A DNA stretch of 64,000 nt, taken from positions 50,032 through 114,031 of the IMG/VR virus record IMGVR_UViG_3300022539_000610. One strand, written 5' to 3'. The notes under the pieces are model-generated. The model worked only from the letters and a program-made list of their open reading frames with translations, was not told the origin of the DNA and made no database searches. Positions 43,317 to 51,929 of the stretch are shown in pieces. Positions within the stretch are counted from its first letter, which is position 1. Each line of letters begins with the position of its first letter. This DNA is from a virus. A program made the position numbers and the translations under genes.

Positions 43317-43904
43317 CTATCCTTTAATCTTTTTTGCAAATTTCTTATTTGTGTCAGTTTTTAAACCAAGATCCTTCATCTTATCAACACGTGATCTATC
43401 CTTGTCACTCATACTGTCTTTTTTCATAATAATAGGAAGTTTTTGTTTTCCCTTCCCTCGCATCACGGAGACCTGAGCAATAGTCTCTTCAACTTCTCCA
43501 CTATCTACCTCACCAGCCATAAGCAAAGCATTAAGGACGCTTTTGTTCAACCACGACAAATCTGCCAAATCCAATATCAAGTCATCTCCAATCTCAATGA
43601 TACCTGGATCAAAGGGATCAAGGAGAATCGTTATTTGTTCATCGTCATCACTTACAACTGAAGCCAAAGGACCTTGATCATCTTCAATACCAAACCAGAC
43701 CGTCACTTCATCCCCTTCCTCATCATAGAAGGTGACAAAGGGGCCTTCATCCAAATCTAACACTACAGAGACACCAATATTGGAATAACCAAAACTATCA
43801 AGTTTATCGAGGAACTCATCTTCAATCTCTTTCGCAGAAGAGGCTCCGTAATGTGATAAAGATAGGAATTCATTAATTTTATTCGTTACGTCAATCGCTT
43901 TCAT
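43317..43904 (-). CDS. Tag-variant acidic protein (MKAIDVTNKINEFLS)
   Basis: A 195-residue protein that opens like the tag group but as MKA. It has a long acidic beta-rich stretch 'DDEQITILLDPFDPGIIEIGDD' (in part) and a basic end 'MKDLGLKTDTNKKFAKKIKG'. No motif is seen. The start overlaps the next gene stop as TAATG. It is close to the capsid protease. Confidence 0.6.
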   Translation of the reverse strand: MKAIDVTNKINEFLSLSHYGASSAKEIEDEFLDKLDSFGYSNIGVSVVLDLDEGPFVTFYDEEGDEVTVWFGIEDDQGPLASVVSDDDEQITILLDPFDPGIIEIGDDLILDLADLSWLNKSVLNALLMAGEVDSGEVEETIAQVSVMRGKGKQKLPIIMKKDSMSDKDRSRVDKMKDLGLKTDTNKKFAKKIKG

Positions 43905-44293
43905 TACTTACCCCCCGCATAGATTTCTCGTCCCTTCTTAATCACTTCCTTATCATAACCTATCTGTCTAGTGATCCAATCCTCTATCTCACTCCACTCT
44001 TTCCCTTCTTTCTTCATTTTAAGAATCTGTTTCTCCATACCTTCCACTTTCTTTGATTGAGCTTCATCTAAAATGACCCTGGCACGAGACATGTTTAGAG
44101 GTTTCTCAATACATACTCTGTCAACAAGACGTAAAGGGAACATAGCACTAACGTCTTCTAAGTCCTTGTCAATCTGTTCAGTGGTTTCTCTATCCATCAT
44201 AACCTTATGCTCCCCTTTCGGGAGGTCAGGTCCGGGTAGACTAACTCGTACATTTCTCAAACTTTCGCTTACTTTCGTTCTACGTCTTCTCAT
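43904..44293 (-). CDS. Protein with the tag sequence in its middle
   Basis: A 129-residue protein. The tag 'MSRARVILDEAQ' starts at residue 68 (ATG at 44092), after an Arg-rich start 'MRRRRTKVSE'. There is no Shine-Dalgarno before the internal ATG, so it looks like a tagged protein fused to a 67-residue front piece. Alternatively two products exist. It is the only member with the tag so far inside. Confidence 0.6.
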   Translation of the reverse strand: MRRRRTKVSESLRNVRVSLPGPDLPKGEHKVMMDRETTEQIDKDLEDVSAMFPLRLVDRVCIEKPLNMSRARVILDEAQSKKVEGMEKQILKMKKEGKEWSEIEDWITRQIGYDKEVIKKGREIYAGGK

Positions 44294-44520
44294 TTCAAAT
44301 CCCCCTTCTTTACAATGTAGAATACTCGAGTCTTTTCATTGCTTATAACCATATACTTCAGGTCCTCTTCATCAGGTCCTAGTACAGTGTAAGTGCCAGC
44401 AGGAACAGTTTCAGGCTTCCTTGTAGTATAGTGAAGCCCTTTTATTGGCTTTTGAAAAGTTACAGTATCACTCTTCTCCAACACTTGCGTTAATAGAGTA
44501 GTTATTTCTGTTGCTTTCAT
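44290..44520 (-). CDS. Small beta-rich protein (MKATEITTLLTQVLEK)
   Basis: A 76-residue protein with a tag-like MKA start followed by 'VLEK', then a beta-barrel-like body ('GLHYTTRKPETVPAGTYTVLGPDEEDLKY', shown in part). It may be a small decoration or cargo protein. Overlaps of four bases with both neighbours indicate tight coupling. Confidence 0.58.
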   Translation of the reverse strand: MKATEITTLLTQVLEKSDTVTFQKPIKGLHYTTRKPETVPAGTYTVLGPDEEDLKYMVISNEKTRVFYIVKKGDLK

Positions 44521-44939
44521 TGTCTCTCCTTTTCCTGACGATACTTTTTCAAATAATCAGTAACTTTAATATACTTATCTACCCAAGTCCAATCCTTCCA
44601 AGACCAAGTGGGGAATGGTTGATCATGTATCGAAGGTCGTAAATGACCATACCTCAAAACATGAGAATCAGTCATTACACCATTAGTAGCAGAACCCATC
44701 AATAATGTTGGTTCACGATAATCTCTACTATCTCCAATCCTTCTCCAAACATGGCCATGATTAGCCTTGCTAGCATCAAAAGCATACACTTTCTTACTTT
44801 TAATATCTGCTATAAACCTAACTTCCGTCCCAAGCTCTCTAAGTTCACCTTTAGAAGGATTAATGAAAATATCAACCATTCCAAGGGCTGACCTAAAACT
44901 TGTAAAATACTTCTCTAAGATGTTCCTTGCTCTACTCAT
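44517..44939 (-). CDS. Tagged protein (MSRARNILEKYF)
   Basis: A 140-residue protein with the tag and a body of mixed alpha/beta character with His/Trp clusters ('KANHGHVWRRIG', 'FPTWSWKDWTWV'). No enzyme is recognised, though the style resembles the small domains found in phage 'polyvalent' proteins. It is a candidate cargo protein. Confidence 0.65.
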   Translation of the reverse strand: MSRARNILEKYFTSFRSALGMVDIFINPSKGELRELGTEVRFIADIKSKKVYAFDASKANHGHVWRRIGDSRDYREPTLLMGSATNGVMTDSHVLRYGHLRPSIHDQPFPTWSWKDWTWVDKYIKVTDYLKKYRQEKERQ

Positions 44940-44955
44940 ATCAAGTTCTTACTTA

Positions 44956-45192
44956 CTATTTCCCGAGATATTTTGTTTTAAGAGAGGCGCAAAATCCTTC
45001 TGGACTTTCAAGACCTTCACCCTTCATCTTAGCCACACACTCACGGAAAAATCCCTTGGGGTCACCCTTAGTCTTACCAGTTAACTCCTTGGCAAATTTA
45101 TCTAAGGACTCTTTTGTCCATCCTTTAGGGAGATCTTCCCATTCTTCACTCAAACTGTCAATCATTTCTAAAATATCTCTTGCTTTACTCAT
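44956..45192 (-). CDS. Tagged protein (MSKARDILEMIDSL)
   Basis: A 78-residue protein. After the tag comes 'EEWEDLPKGWTKESLDKFAKEL', a helix pair, then 'KMKGEGLESPEGFCASLK', a pattern similar to small helical phage proteins with two conserved Trp. No domain name can be given. Confidence 0.65.
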   Translation of the reverse strand: MSKARDILEMIDSLSEEWEDLPKGWTKESLDKFAKELTGKTKGDPKGFFRECVAKMKGEGLESPEGFCASLKTKYLGK

Positions 45193-45196
45193 ATTA

Positions 45197-45898
45197 CTAC
45201 TCCTTAATTGTCAAGGCATCACAGAATCCATACTTTCGACGCTCTATAACTTCTTTAAGGATTTTTCCTTCAGCTAACTTAACCATCATCTTCTTTCTAC
45301 ACACAGAATCCACCTTCTCGCTAATAGGAATTTGAGATAAAAGAGAAACTAACTCAGGATCAAGATAAGGAAGATAAACTTTAATATCCCCACTGTTTCT
45401 GTCAAGAGGAGCCAAATGCTCTTCTTGAAGTCGTTGAACATAATCAAAGTACATTTCCTCACTCGGATCTTTCTGATGGGCATAATAACCACACATATAC
45501 TCATCTATACCATCACAAGAAATAATCTCAGAAACCCCTAGTTTAGCTAAATTATCATAAAAAGCTTTAACGATCTCGTCGCCAGGAAACCCATCCTGTA
45601 CCGGAGGAATATCATCAGGAATATAGGTATGAAGTGTTGCTGCCCTAAAACGGTTTGCAATTAAATTAGCATGTATATAATCGGGGTGTTCGGTATTCTT
45701 CGCAATCACATAACAGTTTATTTCTTCTCTTTCACAAAGCACAGCTAAATACCACAGAATCAAAGATGAATCCAACCCCCCTGACAAGGCCAAGTTGTTA
45801 CAATCAATCATAGACAAGGCATTCAATATTCCCCTATCTATATCATCAATAGTTATTTTTCGACCTACACGATGCCACCATAAAGGAAATTCAATCAT
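45197..45898 (-). CDS. Asparagine-synthase-like PP-loop protein (short)
   Basis: A 233-residue protein with the PP-loop 'LSGGLDSSLIL' near residue 40, 'SCDGIDEYMCGY' (the second ATP-contact region), and 'YLPYLDPELVSLLSQIP', all as in asparagine synthetase C-terminal domains. The glutaminase domain is absent. It overlaps the DNA methyltransferase gene by four bases, so the two may act in one base-modification or small-molecule step. It is unlike the 4618-5775 protein apart from the loop. Confidence 0.75.
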   Translation of the reverse strand: MIEFPLWWHRVGRKITIDDIDRGILNALSMIDCNNLALSGGLDSSLILWYLAVLCEREEINCYVIAKNTEHPDYIHANLIANRFRAATLHTYIPDDIPPVQDGFPGDEIVKAFYDNLAKLGVSEIISCDGIDEYMCGYYAHQKDPSEEMYFDYVQRLQEEHLAPLDRNSGDIKVYLPYLDPELVSLLSQIPISEKVDSVCRKKMMVKLAEGKILKEVIERRKYGFCDALTIKE

Positions 45899-46626
45899 AA
45901 CTCCTCTCCTTTGTAATTTTGTTTTATTCTATCCACAATCATATCAAAATGCTTACTGTTGAATTCAAATGCAACTACATCCATATCGTTCATCAAAGCC
46001 ACAACTATGTCTGTACCAGATCCACCAAACAAACTTAACAACTTTCCTCCTGGCACAGCGACTGGCTTTACACAGTAATCGACCACCTCCACGGGCTTGG
46101 CACCATCCTTGAACTTGTTGTCCTCAATCTTTAGTATGGGAAAAGGAAAGACATCAGGATATTTCCCATGGAAAGCAGACTCAAATCCGTAATAAAGAAT
46201 GGTCTCATGAGACCGTTGGAAATTGGTCCCGTCATCGAAATCGAAATGGTTTTCATATGTCCAGCTTATCCACCTCCTGAAGGGAATATCATAGTTATCA
46301 TCAAGCACCGATTTTATGATACTTGCCCCCTCCGGATAGTTGAAGATGAACAATGATCCATTGTTCCTCAGCTTAGACAAACAAGAAGTGAACAGTCTTA
46401 TGTAACACGATCGAAAATCCAGCCTCCCTTGCAGCTGGCCCAAATCGAAATCGTCCCAATCAGCATCTGCCCATCCATACTCAGGCCAGTTGCCGTAAGG
46501 CCCGTCACATATGATTACATCGAACATCTCATCTAATGTAGAAACCGAAAGATTGTTCTCAAGATACAACTGTACTTTACAAATTCGATTTTTCCCTTGA
46601 ATACAAAAGTCTCTTTCCGTTACCAT
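45895..46626 (-). CDS. DNA N4/N6-methyltransferase-like protein
   Basis: A 243-residue protein with 'VIICDGPYGNWP' in place of DPPY and 'LSLFGGSGTDIVVALM' as the SAM loop, in the order of beta-class amino-methyltransferases. The first motif reads DGPY, not DPPY or NPPY, which could alter activity. It might protect phage DNA from restriction. It is fused in operon with the PP-loop gene and lies outside the normal virion gene order. Confidence 0.78.
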   Translation of the reverse strand: MVTERDFCIQGKNRICKVQLYLENNLSVSTLDEMFDVIICDGPYGNWPEYGWADADWDDFDLGQLQGRLDFRSCYIRLFTSCLSKLRNNGSLFIFNYPEGASIIKSVLDDNYDIPFRRWISWTYENHFDFDDGTNFQRSHETILYYGFESAFHGKYPDVFPFPILKIEDNKFKDGAKPVEVVDYCVKPVAVPGGKLLSLFGGSGTDIVVALMNDMDVVAFEFNSKHFDMIVDRIKQNYKGEEL

Positions 46627-46967
46627 ATCTTCCCTTTCTCTTTATTCTTCATACCAGGGCTTAGTATCTTTGGTTTTATCCCACTCTTAGTAGCTTCTTC
46701 ATCTGACCAGTTAATGTCCTGAGTAGGCTCCAGTCCGGCTACTATATGGTAGGTACCATCCTTTACTACTTTTCCATTAACATAAGCTTTACCATCCTTC
46801 ACAACCAAGTGTTCTTGAGTAAATAGATTGCACAAATGGTCATACAAATTGCAATGATGCAGTTCCTCAGTACCTTTCTTATCCTCTCCTGGATGTAAAT
46901 GATGAAGTAGATACTCATAATCTTTAATGATCCCTAAAGCTTCTAATACATTTCGTGCTTTTGACAT
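46620..46967 (-). CDS. Tagged protein (MSKARNVLEALG)
   Basis: About 115 residues; ATG 46967 with GAGGAAATAG upstream is preferred over an ATG at 46988 that lies inside the portal reading end. The body is His/Cys-rich in the first half ('LLHHLHPGE', 'LHHCNLYDHLC'), possibly metal-binding, and basic at the end. The family is unknown. Confidence 0.62.
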   Translation of the reverse strand: MSKARNVLEALGIIKDYEYLLHHLHPGEDKKGTEELHHCNLYDHLCNLFTQEHLVVKDGKAYVNGKVVKDGTYHIVAGLEPTQDINWSDEEATKSGIKPKILSPGMKNKEKGKIW

Positions 46968-46980
46968 AACTATTTCCTCT

Positions 46981-48852
46981 TTACCCACTTATGCCTCGAA
47001 TGGCCATGTACGCATGCGCTCGAAATCGTGGGTCCTCTATCGCACTCACAGCCCCAATGGCGGCGAGGGCAGCAGTGGCTTTTGCTCGTTCCTCCTCCGT
47101 CGCATCTGCCTTCCTCAATATCTTCACTGATCGAAGAACATCACGAAGAACCCTCTGATCAATTCCTTTTTCATGAATAGCAATTTTACGTTCAAAACCA
47201 ACTTCATGCAGTAACGAATCTAAAAGAGATTCCTTCTCAGGTTCTTCTCCTTCAGGTGGAGTTTCCTCCTCCTCTTCCTCTTCACCACCTTTTTTGGGCT
47301 CTGGAGGTTCCTCTTTCTTCTTCGGTTTTGGTTTCACCTTTGGTTTTGGCTCCGGTTCAGGCTCTGGTTCTTCCTCACCCTCTTCTGGAGGTTCTTTAAT
47401 AAAGTTCGTCGCCCCACCAAAAATACTCACTTGCCTGTAGAGCCAAGCCTGGAACTTATTCATATCAATAAGCTTCGCAAGATGTTCATCCTCCTTAAAC
47501 TCAGAAATTACTCGCTTAACTGTATCTACAACCCCGATAACCGCATCGAATAACTCCACTTTATCCAACTCATCAACTCTTACTAACTCATTCCTAAAAG
47601 AAACATCAATATCTCTGGGAACAACACTAGGGAAACCTTTATTTACAAGATGAATGAGGGCTATTTGTTTTGCCCCCATAGCAATAGAAGTTTGAATGTT
47701 CTTCAACACTCGCACATAACGGGCATAACGTTTAAGAGTTTCTGTCCTCGTCCCTTCACCTCCAAACAACAACTCAGGCGGGTAGCCAATAGTCGAGCAA
47801 ATAACTTTCCTATTATCTTCTATTCTATCAGATAGTGCTTCAAGAGATCTATCCTCCTTCACATCAGATAGACTTCGAAGTTCTCCCTTATCACTAAAGA
47901 TTGGAAGAATCTTAAGGGAGCCAGCAAGGTTAACAATATCTGCTACTGAAAACTCATCAGTACTTTTATTGATTCCTACCTTTTTATTAAGAAAACGCTC
48001 ATACTTCCTACATGCCTCAAAAGCATCCTTGGGGTTAGTTGCTGGAGGCATCTGAAGACCAACTAAATTTCCCTTCAAAATATCATTCAACTTCTTTGTT
48101 GGTACCAGGAGCTCAATCAACATGAGCTCCTTAATCTTAGAGAGAACCCCATAGAAAACACTCCTCCCTACTCGGGTGTACGTGGGAAGAGTCTTTCCTT
48201 CAAAGTCTTTCTTATCAGTAAGATCAACACCAATTTTACTTGTTACAAACTCAGTGCCAACCTGTATCCGAAGCTTGTACTTATTAATTGCAAAATGGGC
48301 AAACTCGTAAGGACGCTTCACTGCTATGTCCTTCTGAACCCCAGGAGTGAGAAAGACATAAGGGAAACCATGTTTGTAGAAAGCCACTACGTTCTTCTGA
48401 TCAACGTCGTCCAGGAGGTCGACAACCCCTTCTCCTTTCTCAAGCTTTACCCGCAGGACGTGCTCTCCTTGTCGAACTAGGTCCAGAGCTAAGTCACCAA
48501 TGAATTGATCAAAATCAAACTTATCTTGCAGGTGCTGAAGCTCCTCATTGATAGCATCATCCCCGGAGCTCAACTGAATCACCTCTCCAGTGGTAACATC
48601 TGGAGTGAGTGCATCCTCAACTATATTTCTTGCAAGAGCATCTACGAGATAAAAAGACTTTATCTTTTCCATCTCCTGGAGGAATTCTTTCTTTGTAGAA
48701 ATAGCTTTTTGGTAAGTAGTCATCCATGCCTGAGCAATCTCGAAGTCAGGGATGAAATCTGTAATTCCCTCTTCCTTCTTCTGAGGCTCAGATTGGGTAG
48801 TGGGTTGACCACCGAAACCAAAGAATTTAATTTTTGAAAACAGTCCTGCCAT
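46981..48852 (-). CDS. Portal protein, gp20-like
   Basis: A 623-residue protein with the myovirus portal pattern: 'DALARNIVEDALTPD', 'DLALDLVRQGEHVLRV', 'FAHFAIN', and a C-terminal helical region. Residues 480-540 form a Pro/Glu/Lys-rich insert ('EEPEPEPEPKPKVKPKPKKK'), low in complexity, which is longer than in T4. It forms the dodecameric DNA entry ring of the head. Confidence 0.88.
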   Translation of the reverse strand: MAGLFSKIKFFGFGGQPTTQSEPQKKEEGITDFIPDFEIAQAWMTTYQKAISTKKEFLQEMEKIKSFYLVDALARNIVEDALTPDVTTGEVIQLSSGDDAINEELQHLQDKFDFDQFIGDLALDLVRQGEHVLRVKLEKGEGVVDLLDDVDQKNVVAFYKHGFPYVFLTPGVQKDIAVKRPYEFAHFAINKYKLRIQVGTEFVTSKIGVDLTDKKDFEGKTLPTYTRVGRSVFYGVLSKIKELMLIELLVPTKKLNDILKGNLVGLQMPPATNPKDAFEACRKYERFLNKKVGINKSTDEFSVADIVNLAGSLKILPIFSDKGELRSLSDVKEDRSLEALSDRIEDNRKVICSTIGYPPELLFGGEGTRTETLKRYARYVRVLKNIQTSIAMGAKQIALIHLVNKGFPSVVPRDIDVSFRNELVRVDELDKVELFDAVIGVVDTVKRVISEFKEDEHLAKLIDMNKFQAWLYRQVSIFGGATNFIKEPPEEGEEEPEPEPEPKPKVKPKPKKKEEPPEPKKGGEEEEEEETPPEGEEPEKESLLDSLLHEVGFERKIAIHEKGIDQRVLRDVLRSVKILRKADATEEERAKATAALAAIGAVSAIEDPRFRAHAYMAIRGISG

Positions 48853-48891
48853 TTAACTCCTTCACTTATTTCAACTATACCACGATAACAG

Positions 48892-49107
48892 TCATATGGC
48901 ACCTAAATACCTTCGTAAGGCCATCGCTAATGGATCAGTCTCTTTAAACCAATCTTTCAATGTCCACTTCCTCTTCAAAGCAGACTTAAATCTATCCTCT
49001 ATGTTCTGAACTACCTCTTTCTTAACACGGTCATAGGTTTCTTTCTTAAGAGGTTCACCCCCCACCTCCACTTCCATAGTTCTCAAAAGTTCAGTTGCTT
49101 TGCTCAT
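48892..49107 (-). CDS. Tagged protein (MSKATELLRTMEVEVGG) between terminase and portal
   Basis: A 71-residue protein with 'TMEVEVGG' after the tag giving two (L/M/V)xE sites. The remaining helix 'RVKKEVVQNIEDRFKSALKR' is amphipathic. Its location between the two core packaging genes is notable; it is not a terminase small subunit by any sign I can see. Confidence 0.66.
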   Translation of the reverse strand: MSKATELLRTMEVEVGGEPLKKETYDRVKKEVVQNIEDRFKSALKRKWTLKDWFKETDPLAMALRRYLGAI

Positions 49108-49121
49108 CTTATTATCCTCCT

Positions 49122-51023
49122 CTAAACTTGCTCAACCTTGATAACGGCTGAATTAAAAATTGACTCATACAAATCAGCCTGTGTACTTCCTTCATCAATA
49201 ATTTCTTTCATATATGCTTCATGAAACTCTTCTTTTCCGTAGAACTTTTCCATTTGCTCATAAGCATTCCAAAGACTCCCAGTTACAGCGTCAGCAATAT
49301 CCTTACTACCTCGACGTTGGCCTTGGGACTTATCCTCATCTCCTTCCGTGTCACTTGCATAGAGGGGGTGGTCTATCTTATCCCCCAAGTCAAGAAGGTT
49401 CTTGAGTTCAGTCCTCAATCTCGGGTGCTTTACCCCGTTATATCTTCCCTCAAGCAAGACATTTTTAAAATGATCATATGGAGCACGGTTCTTATCAACA
49501 GATATAATCTTTGAATCTACTCCCATAAGCCAGAGATCCTGTTTAAGGTTCTCAGACTGGTACCCATCAGCAGTCACCGAAGCCACAGTCACTCCAGCTT
49601 GCATAAGATCCCTAACAAAGTTCTTTATCTTATAGATCGGAACATCTTGTCCTGCCTTCGACTTGAGGGCCATCACAAAGTCAGTCCAGAATATTGGTTC
49701 CTTAGTAGTAAGAAACTCTCCTGTACCTGTGTCCCGCCTCGTAACAGTAACAAACCCTATGATGCACGACATCGCTATACCCGCTAAGTCATGCCTAATA
49801 CCCAAGTCAACATGGATGAACCGTGGCCTTTTATGCTTCAATACCTCTTGGATGAGAAGGTACTTAATCAGCACATCACTCTGGTCATAGAAATCAAGAG
49901 CGATAATGTCCTTCGTGACAGGATTTCTTCTAATCAAGCCTTCTTCTATTTTCTCCACTGACGAGATGAACTTATGAGTAGAAAATACTGCTTTACCAGC
50001 CAATTCTCTGATTGCACTGTAAGGATCATCAAGGAAATCGTCATAGTGAATAACAGGTACTTCTATTACTCGTGACTCATCAAGTCCCCGCATTTGTCGA
50101 GCATGTGAGATAATCGCCGGATCATGAGTATCGTCTCCAATGAACATCTTAAACATCTCACAGTTCTGATACTGAACATCAGGCTTCGCCACCCAAATAG
50201 GATAATCAAAAACTCGAACCCTGGGTTTCCTCTGTACCTGCTTGATATGCATCTCCAGGAATGCCGCTTCATCTGCCTTCGAGGAGTCAAGCCACATGTG
50301 TCCAGGCCACTTAGTGAGAAACCTTGTCTGCATTCTTCTCTTGTTTGCCGTATAGTTCAGATATGCCTGATTATTTACACGATTCTGAAAGTTAAGCTCA
50401 GACAGTACCACCCCACCTACAGCCTGTCCAATGGTGTGAGTAAATCTAGAACCTTCAACGAGGTCAAGATTCTTTTGAAACATAGACTTCCTTGCCCCAC
50501 CTTCATTCAAACGAGACTTCAAGAAAGGTGAGGATTGAATCCACTCTATTAGCTCATCAAATAGAGCTCCTTTTGCTGTCTTCAATGTCTCACAATAGAT
50601 ACCATAGAGAATCCTTGTTGTTTTCCCAAGATTAGGAAAATGAAGCTGTGGACTCCTAAGAAACAACATCTTTGTCCAATCATACAAGACCCCTATCTTT
50701 GCCTTCCAGGTTTTCCCACCCCCTAGACTTCCAGTTAATACAATTTCATCGTAAGGGCTATAGAAAGGATTTGGATAAATCTCCCTCAATCCAGCTCGAC
50801 GAATGGGGAAAACAGCTGTCTTGTCCTCCATGTCATTCCAGAGGACATTCTTGAGATAGTCCGCTCCATCCATGAACTCATCAATGGTGGGTGGGACTTC
50901 CTCGTATCCTGCAACCTTTGCCAGAGACTTTACAGTATCATTGTAGCCATGGGCAGAGACCATCTGAGTAAGGAGTTGTGTACCAGGATCAGTTTTCTCC
51001 TGTTTAGGTTTTCGACGGGCCAT
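49122..51023 (-). CDS. Terminase large subunit
   Basis: A 633-residue protein. Walker A is 'GSLGGGKT' (residues 98-105), Walker B region 'GGVVLSELNF', and nuclease residues lie in 'FIHVDLGIRHDLAG' (near 395), 'VTADGYQSENLKQDL' (near 480) and 'GSKDIADAVTGS' (near 590), the RNase-H-like domain. The ATP-motor and DNA-cutting domains are both complete. It is shorter than T4 gp17 lineages that carry inserts (610 average). Confidence 0.92.
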   Translation of the reverse strand: MARRKPKQEKTDPGTQLLTQMVSAHGYNDTVKSLAKVAGYEEVPPTIDEFMDGADYLKNVLWNDMEDKTAVFPIRRAGLREIYPNPFYSPYDEIVLTGSLGGGKTWKAKIGVLYDWTKMLFLRSPQLHFPNLGKTTRILYGIYCETLKTAKGALFDELIEWIQSSPFLKSRLNEGGARKSMFQKNLDLVEGSRFTHTIGQAVGGVVLSELNFQNRVNNQAYLNYTANKRRMQTRFLTKWPGHMWLDSSKADEAAFLEMHIKQVQRKPRVRVFDYPIWVAKPDVQYQNCEMFKMFIGDDTHDPAIISHARQMRGLDESRVIEVPVIHYDDFLDDPYSAIRELAGKAVFSTHKFISSVEKIEEGLIRRNPVTKDIIALDFYDQSDVLIKYLLIQEVLKHKRPRFIHVDLGIRHDLAGIAMSCIIGFVTVTRRDTGTGEFLTTKEPIFWTDFVMALKSKAGQDVPIYKIKNFVRDLMQAGVTVASVTADGYQSENLKQDLWLMGVDSKIISVDKNRAPYDHFKNVLLEGRYNGVKHPRLRTELKNLLDLGDKIDHPLYASDTEGDEDKSQGQRRGSKDIADAVTGSLWNAYEQMEKFYGKEEFHEAYMKEIIDEGSTQADLYESIFNSAVIKVEQV

Positions 51024-51041
51024 TTCATTTACTTGTCGTCC

Positions 51042-51308
51042 TTACTTCGGGTCAGGTTTGACGTCTTCGATGTCAACTATGGTTTTAACCTGCTCGATAC
51101 CCACAGCTACATTCCCAGGGCCTTTGAGATTCGTAACCCCGGTGTCATCGACAGTAAAAGTCTTTCCTACATCAAGTCCAAAAGTCTCTGCGTGTCCCTT
51201 GTCTTTAAGGGCAACTACTTTCACCTTCTTAAATTTTGTTACTTTATCACCCTTCGCTGGGGTGATCACCTCTTCCAGTTTCTTTACCATTTCACTTGCT
51301 CTACTCAT
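51042..51308 (-). CDS. Tagged protein (MSRASEMVKKLEEVIT)
   Basis: An 88-residue protein with 'KLEEV' following the tag. The rest is a small beta-barrel: 'GDKVTKFKKVKVVAL', 'GKTFTVDDTGVTNL', possibly an SH3/OB-like nucleic-acid or protein binder. It lies directly upstream of the terminase gene in transcription order. Confidence 0.66.
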   Translation of the reverse strand: MSRASEMVKKLEEVITPAKGDKVTKFKKVKVVALKDKGHAETFGLDVGKTFTVDDTGVTNLKGPGNVAVGIEQVKTIVDIEDVKPDPK

Positions 51309-51462
51309 TTGCTTTTCCTCCTAATAGGTTTGTTTTTACATCCTTTAAATAATACATTCGCGGAACTCTTCTTATTATTTTATCTGCCTTTATCCTCTCT
51401 ATAAAATCTATAGCTTTAGCTTTCGTATCGGCGTCAACCATATCCCAAAATTTTGACATCAT
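51301..51462 (-). CDS. Small basic protein (MMSKFWDMVDADT)
   Basis: 53 residues between ATG 51462 and TAG 51301; it is helical, with 'KAKAIDFIERIKADKIIRR'. It starts at the stop of a 15-codon tag-like ORF (51459-51506, 'MSRALGGLNIFIKKV'), in the adjacent frame. It may be a tagged gene broken by a frameshift. The end overlaps the next tagged gene. Confidence 0.5.
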   Translation of the reverse strand: MMSKFWDMVDADTKAKAIDFIERIKADKIIRRVPRMYYLKDVKTNLLGGKANE

Positions 51463-51506
51463 ACTTTCTTAATAAAAATGTTTAATCCTCCTAATGCTCT
51501 ACTCAT
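51459..51506 (-). pseudogene. 15-codon tag remnant or leader ORF (MSRALGGL)
   Basis: It begins ATG after GGGGAAGAA, codes 15 residues with the tag opening and ends TGA at 51459, overlapping the next start. It is either a frameshifted front of the 51301-51462 gene or a leader for coupled translation. Similar length tags elsewhere continue in frame. Confidence 0.45.
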
Positions 51507-51515
51507 TTCTTCCCC

Positions 51516-51929
51516 TTATATCTTTTGTAAAATAGCCTGTGCTTTCTTTAATTGTTCAAGCTCAGGAAGTTTCTCTTTCGTTGCAACCTTCATTGCTTTA
51601 TCTAATGATTCAATAGCCTGGTTAAGATAAAGTTTAATTGTATACTTCTTCTCCCTACCCAGTTTAAGCGCTGCTAGTGCCCACTTGTCTTGCAGCATTG
51701 GTGATACCTCAACCAACAGACCAATCAAATACAATGCCTCTACTGCCTTTGAAAACTTTTCTCCAAAAGAAAGTTCTGTTCCGCAATTACTGCACCGTAA
51801 GGGATAACGACCCTGATACGAAGGAATAACTAATCCACAACCTGAACACTTCCTTCCGCTTGGTGGAAGCTTAGCCATTGCATTTTTCATTCCAGGACTA
51901 ACAGTAACTCCACTTGCTTTACCCATCAT
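51516..51929 (-). CDS. Zinc-ribbon protein with degenerate tag (MGKASG)
   Basis: A 137-residue protein starting 'MMGKASGVTV', a weak tag match. It contains a zinc ribbon 'CSGCGLVIPSYQGRYPLRCSNCG' (in part; four Cys, CxxC twice) and a helical C-terminus. The gene for the 'DIHKALS' protein overlaps by 11 bases. The role is unknown. Confidence 0.62.
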   Translation of the reverse strand: MMGKASGVTVSPGMKNAMAKLPPSGRKCSGCGLVIPSYQGRYPLRCSNCGTELSFGEKFSKAVEALYLIGLLVEVSPMLQDKWALAALKLGREKKYTIKLYLNQAIESLDKAMKVATKEKLPELEQLKKAQAILQKI

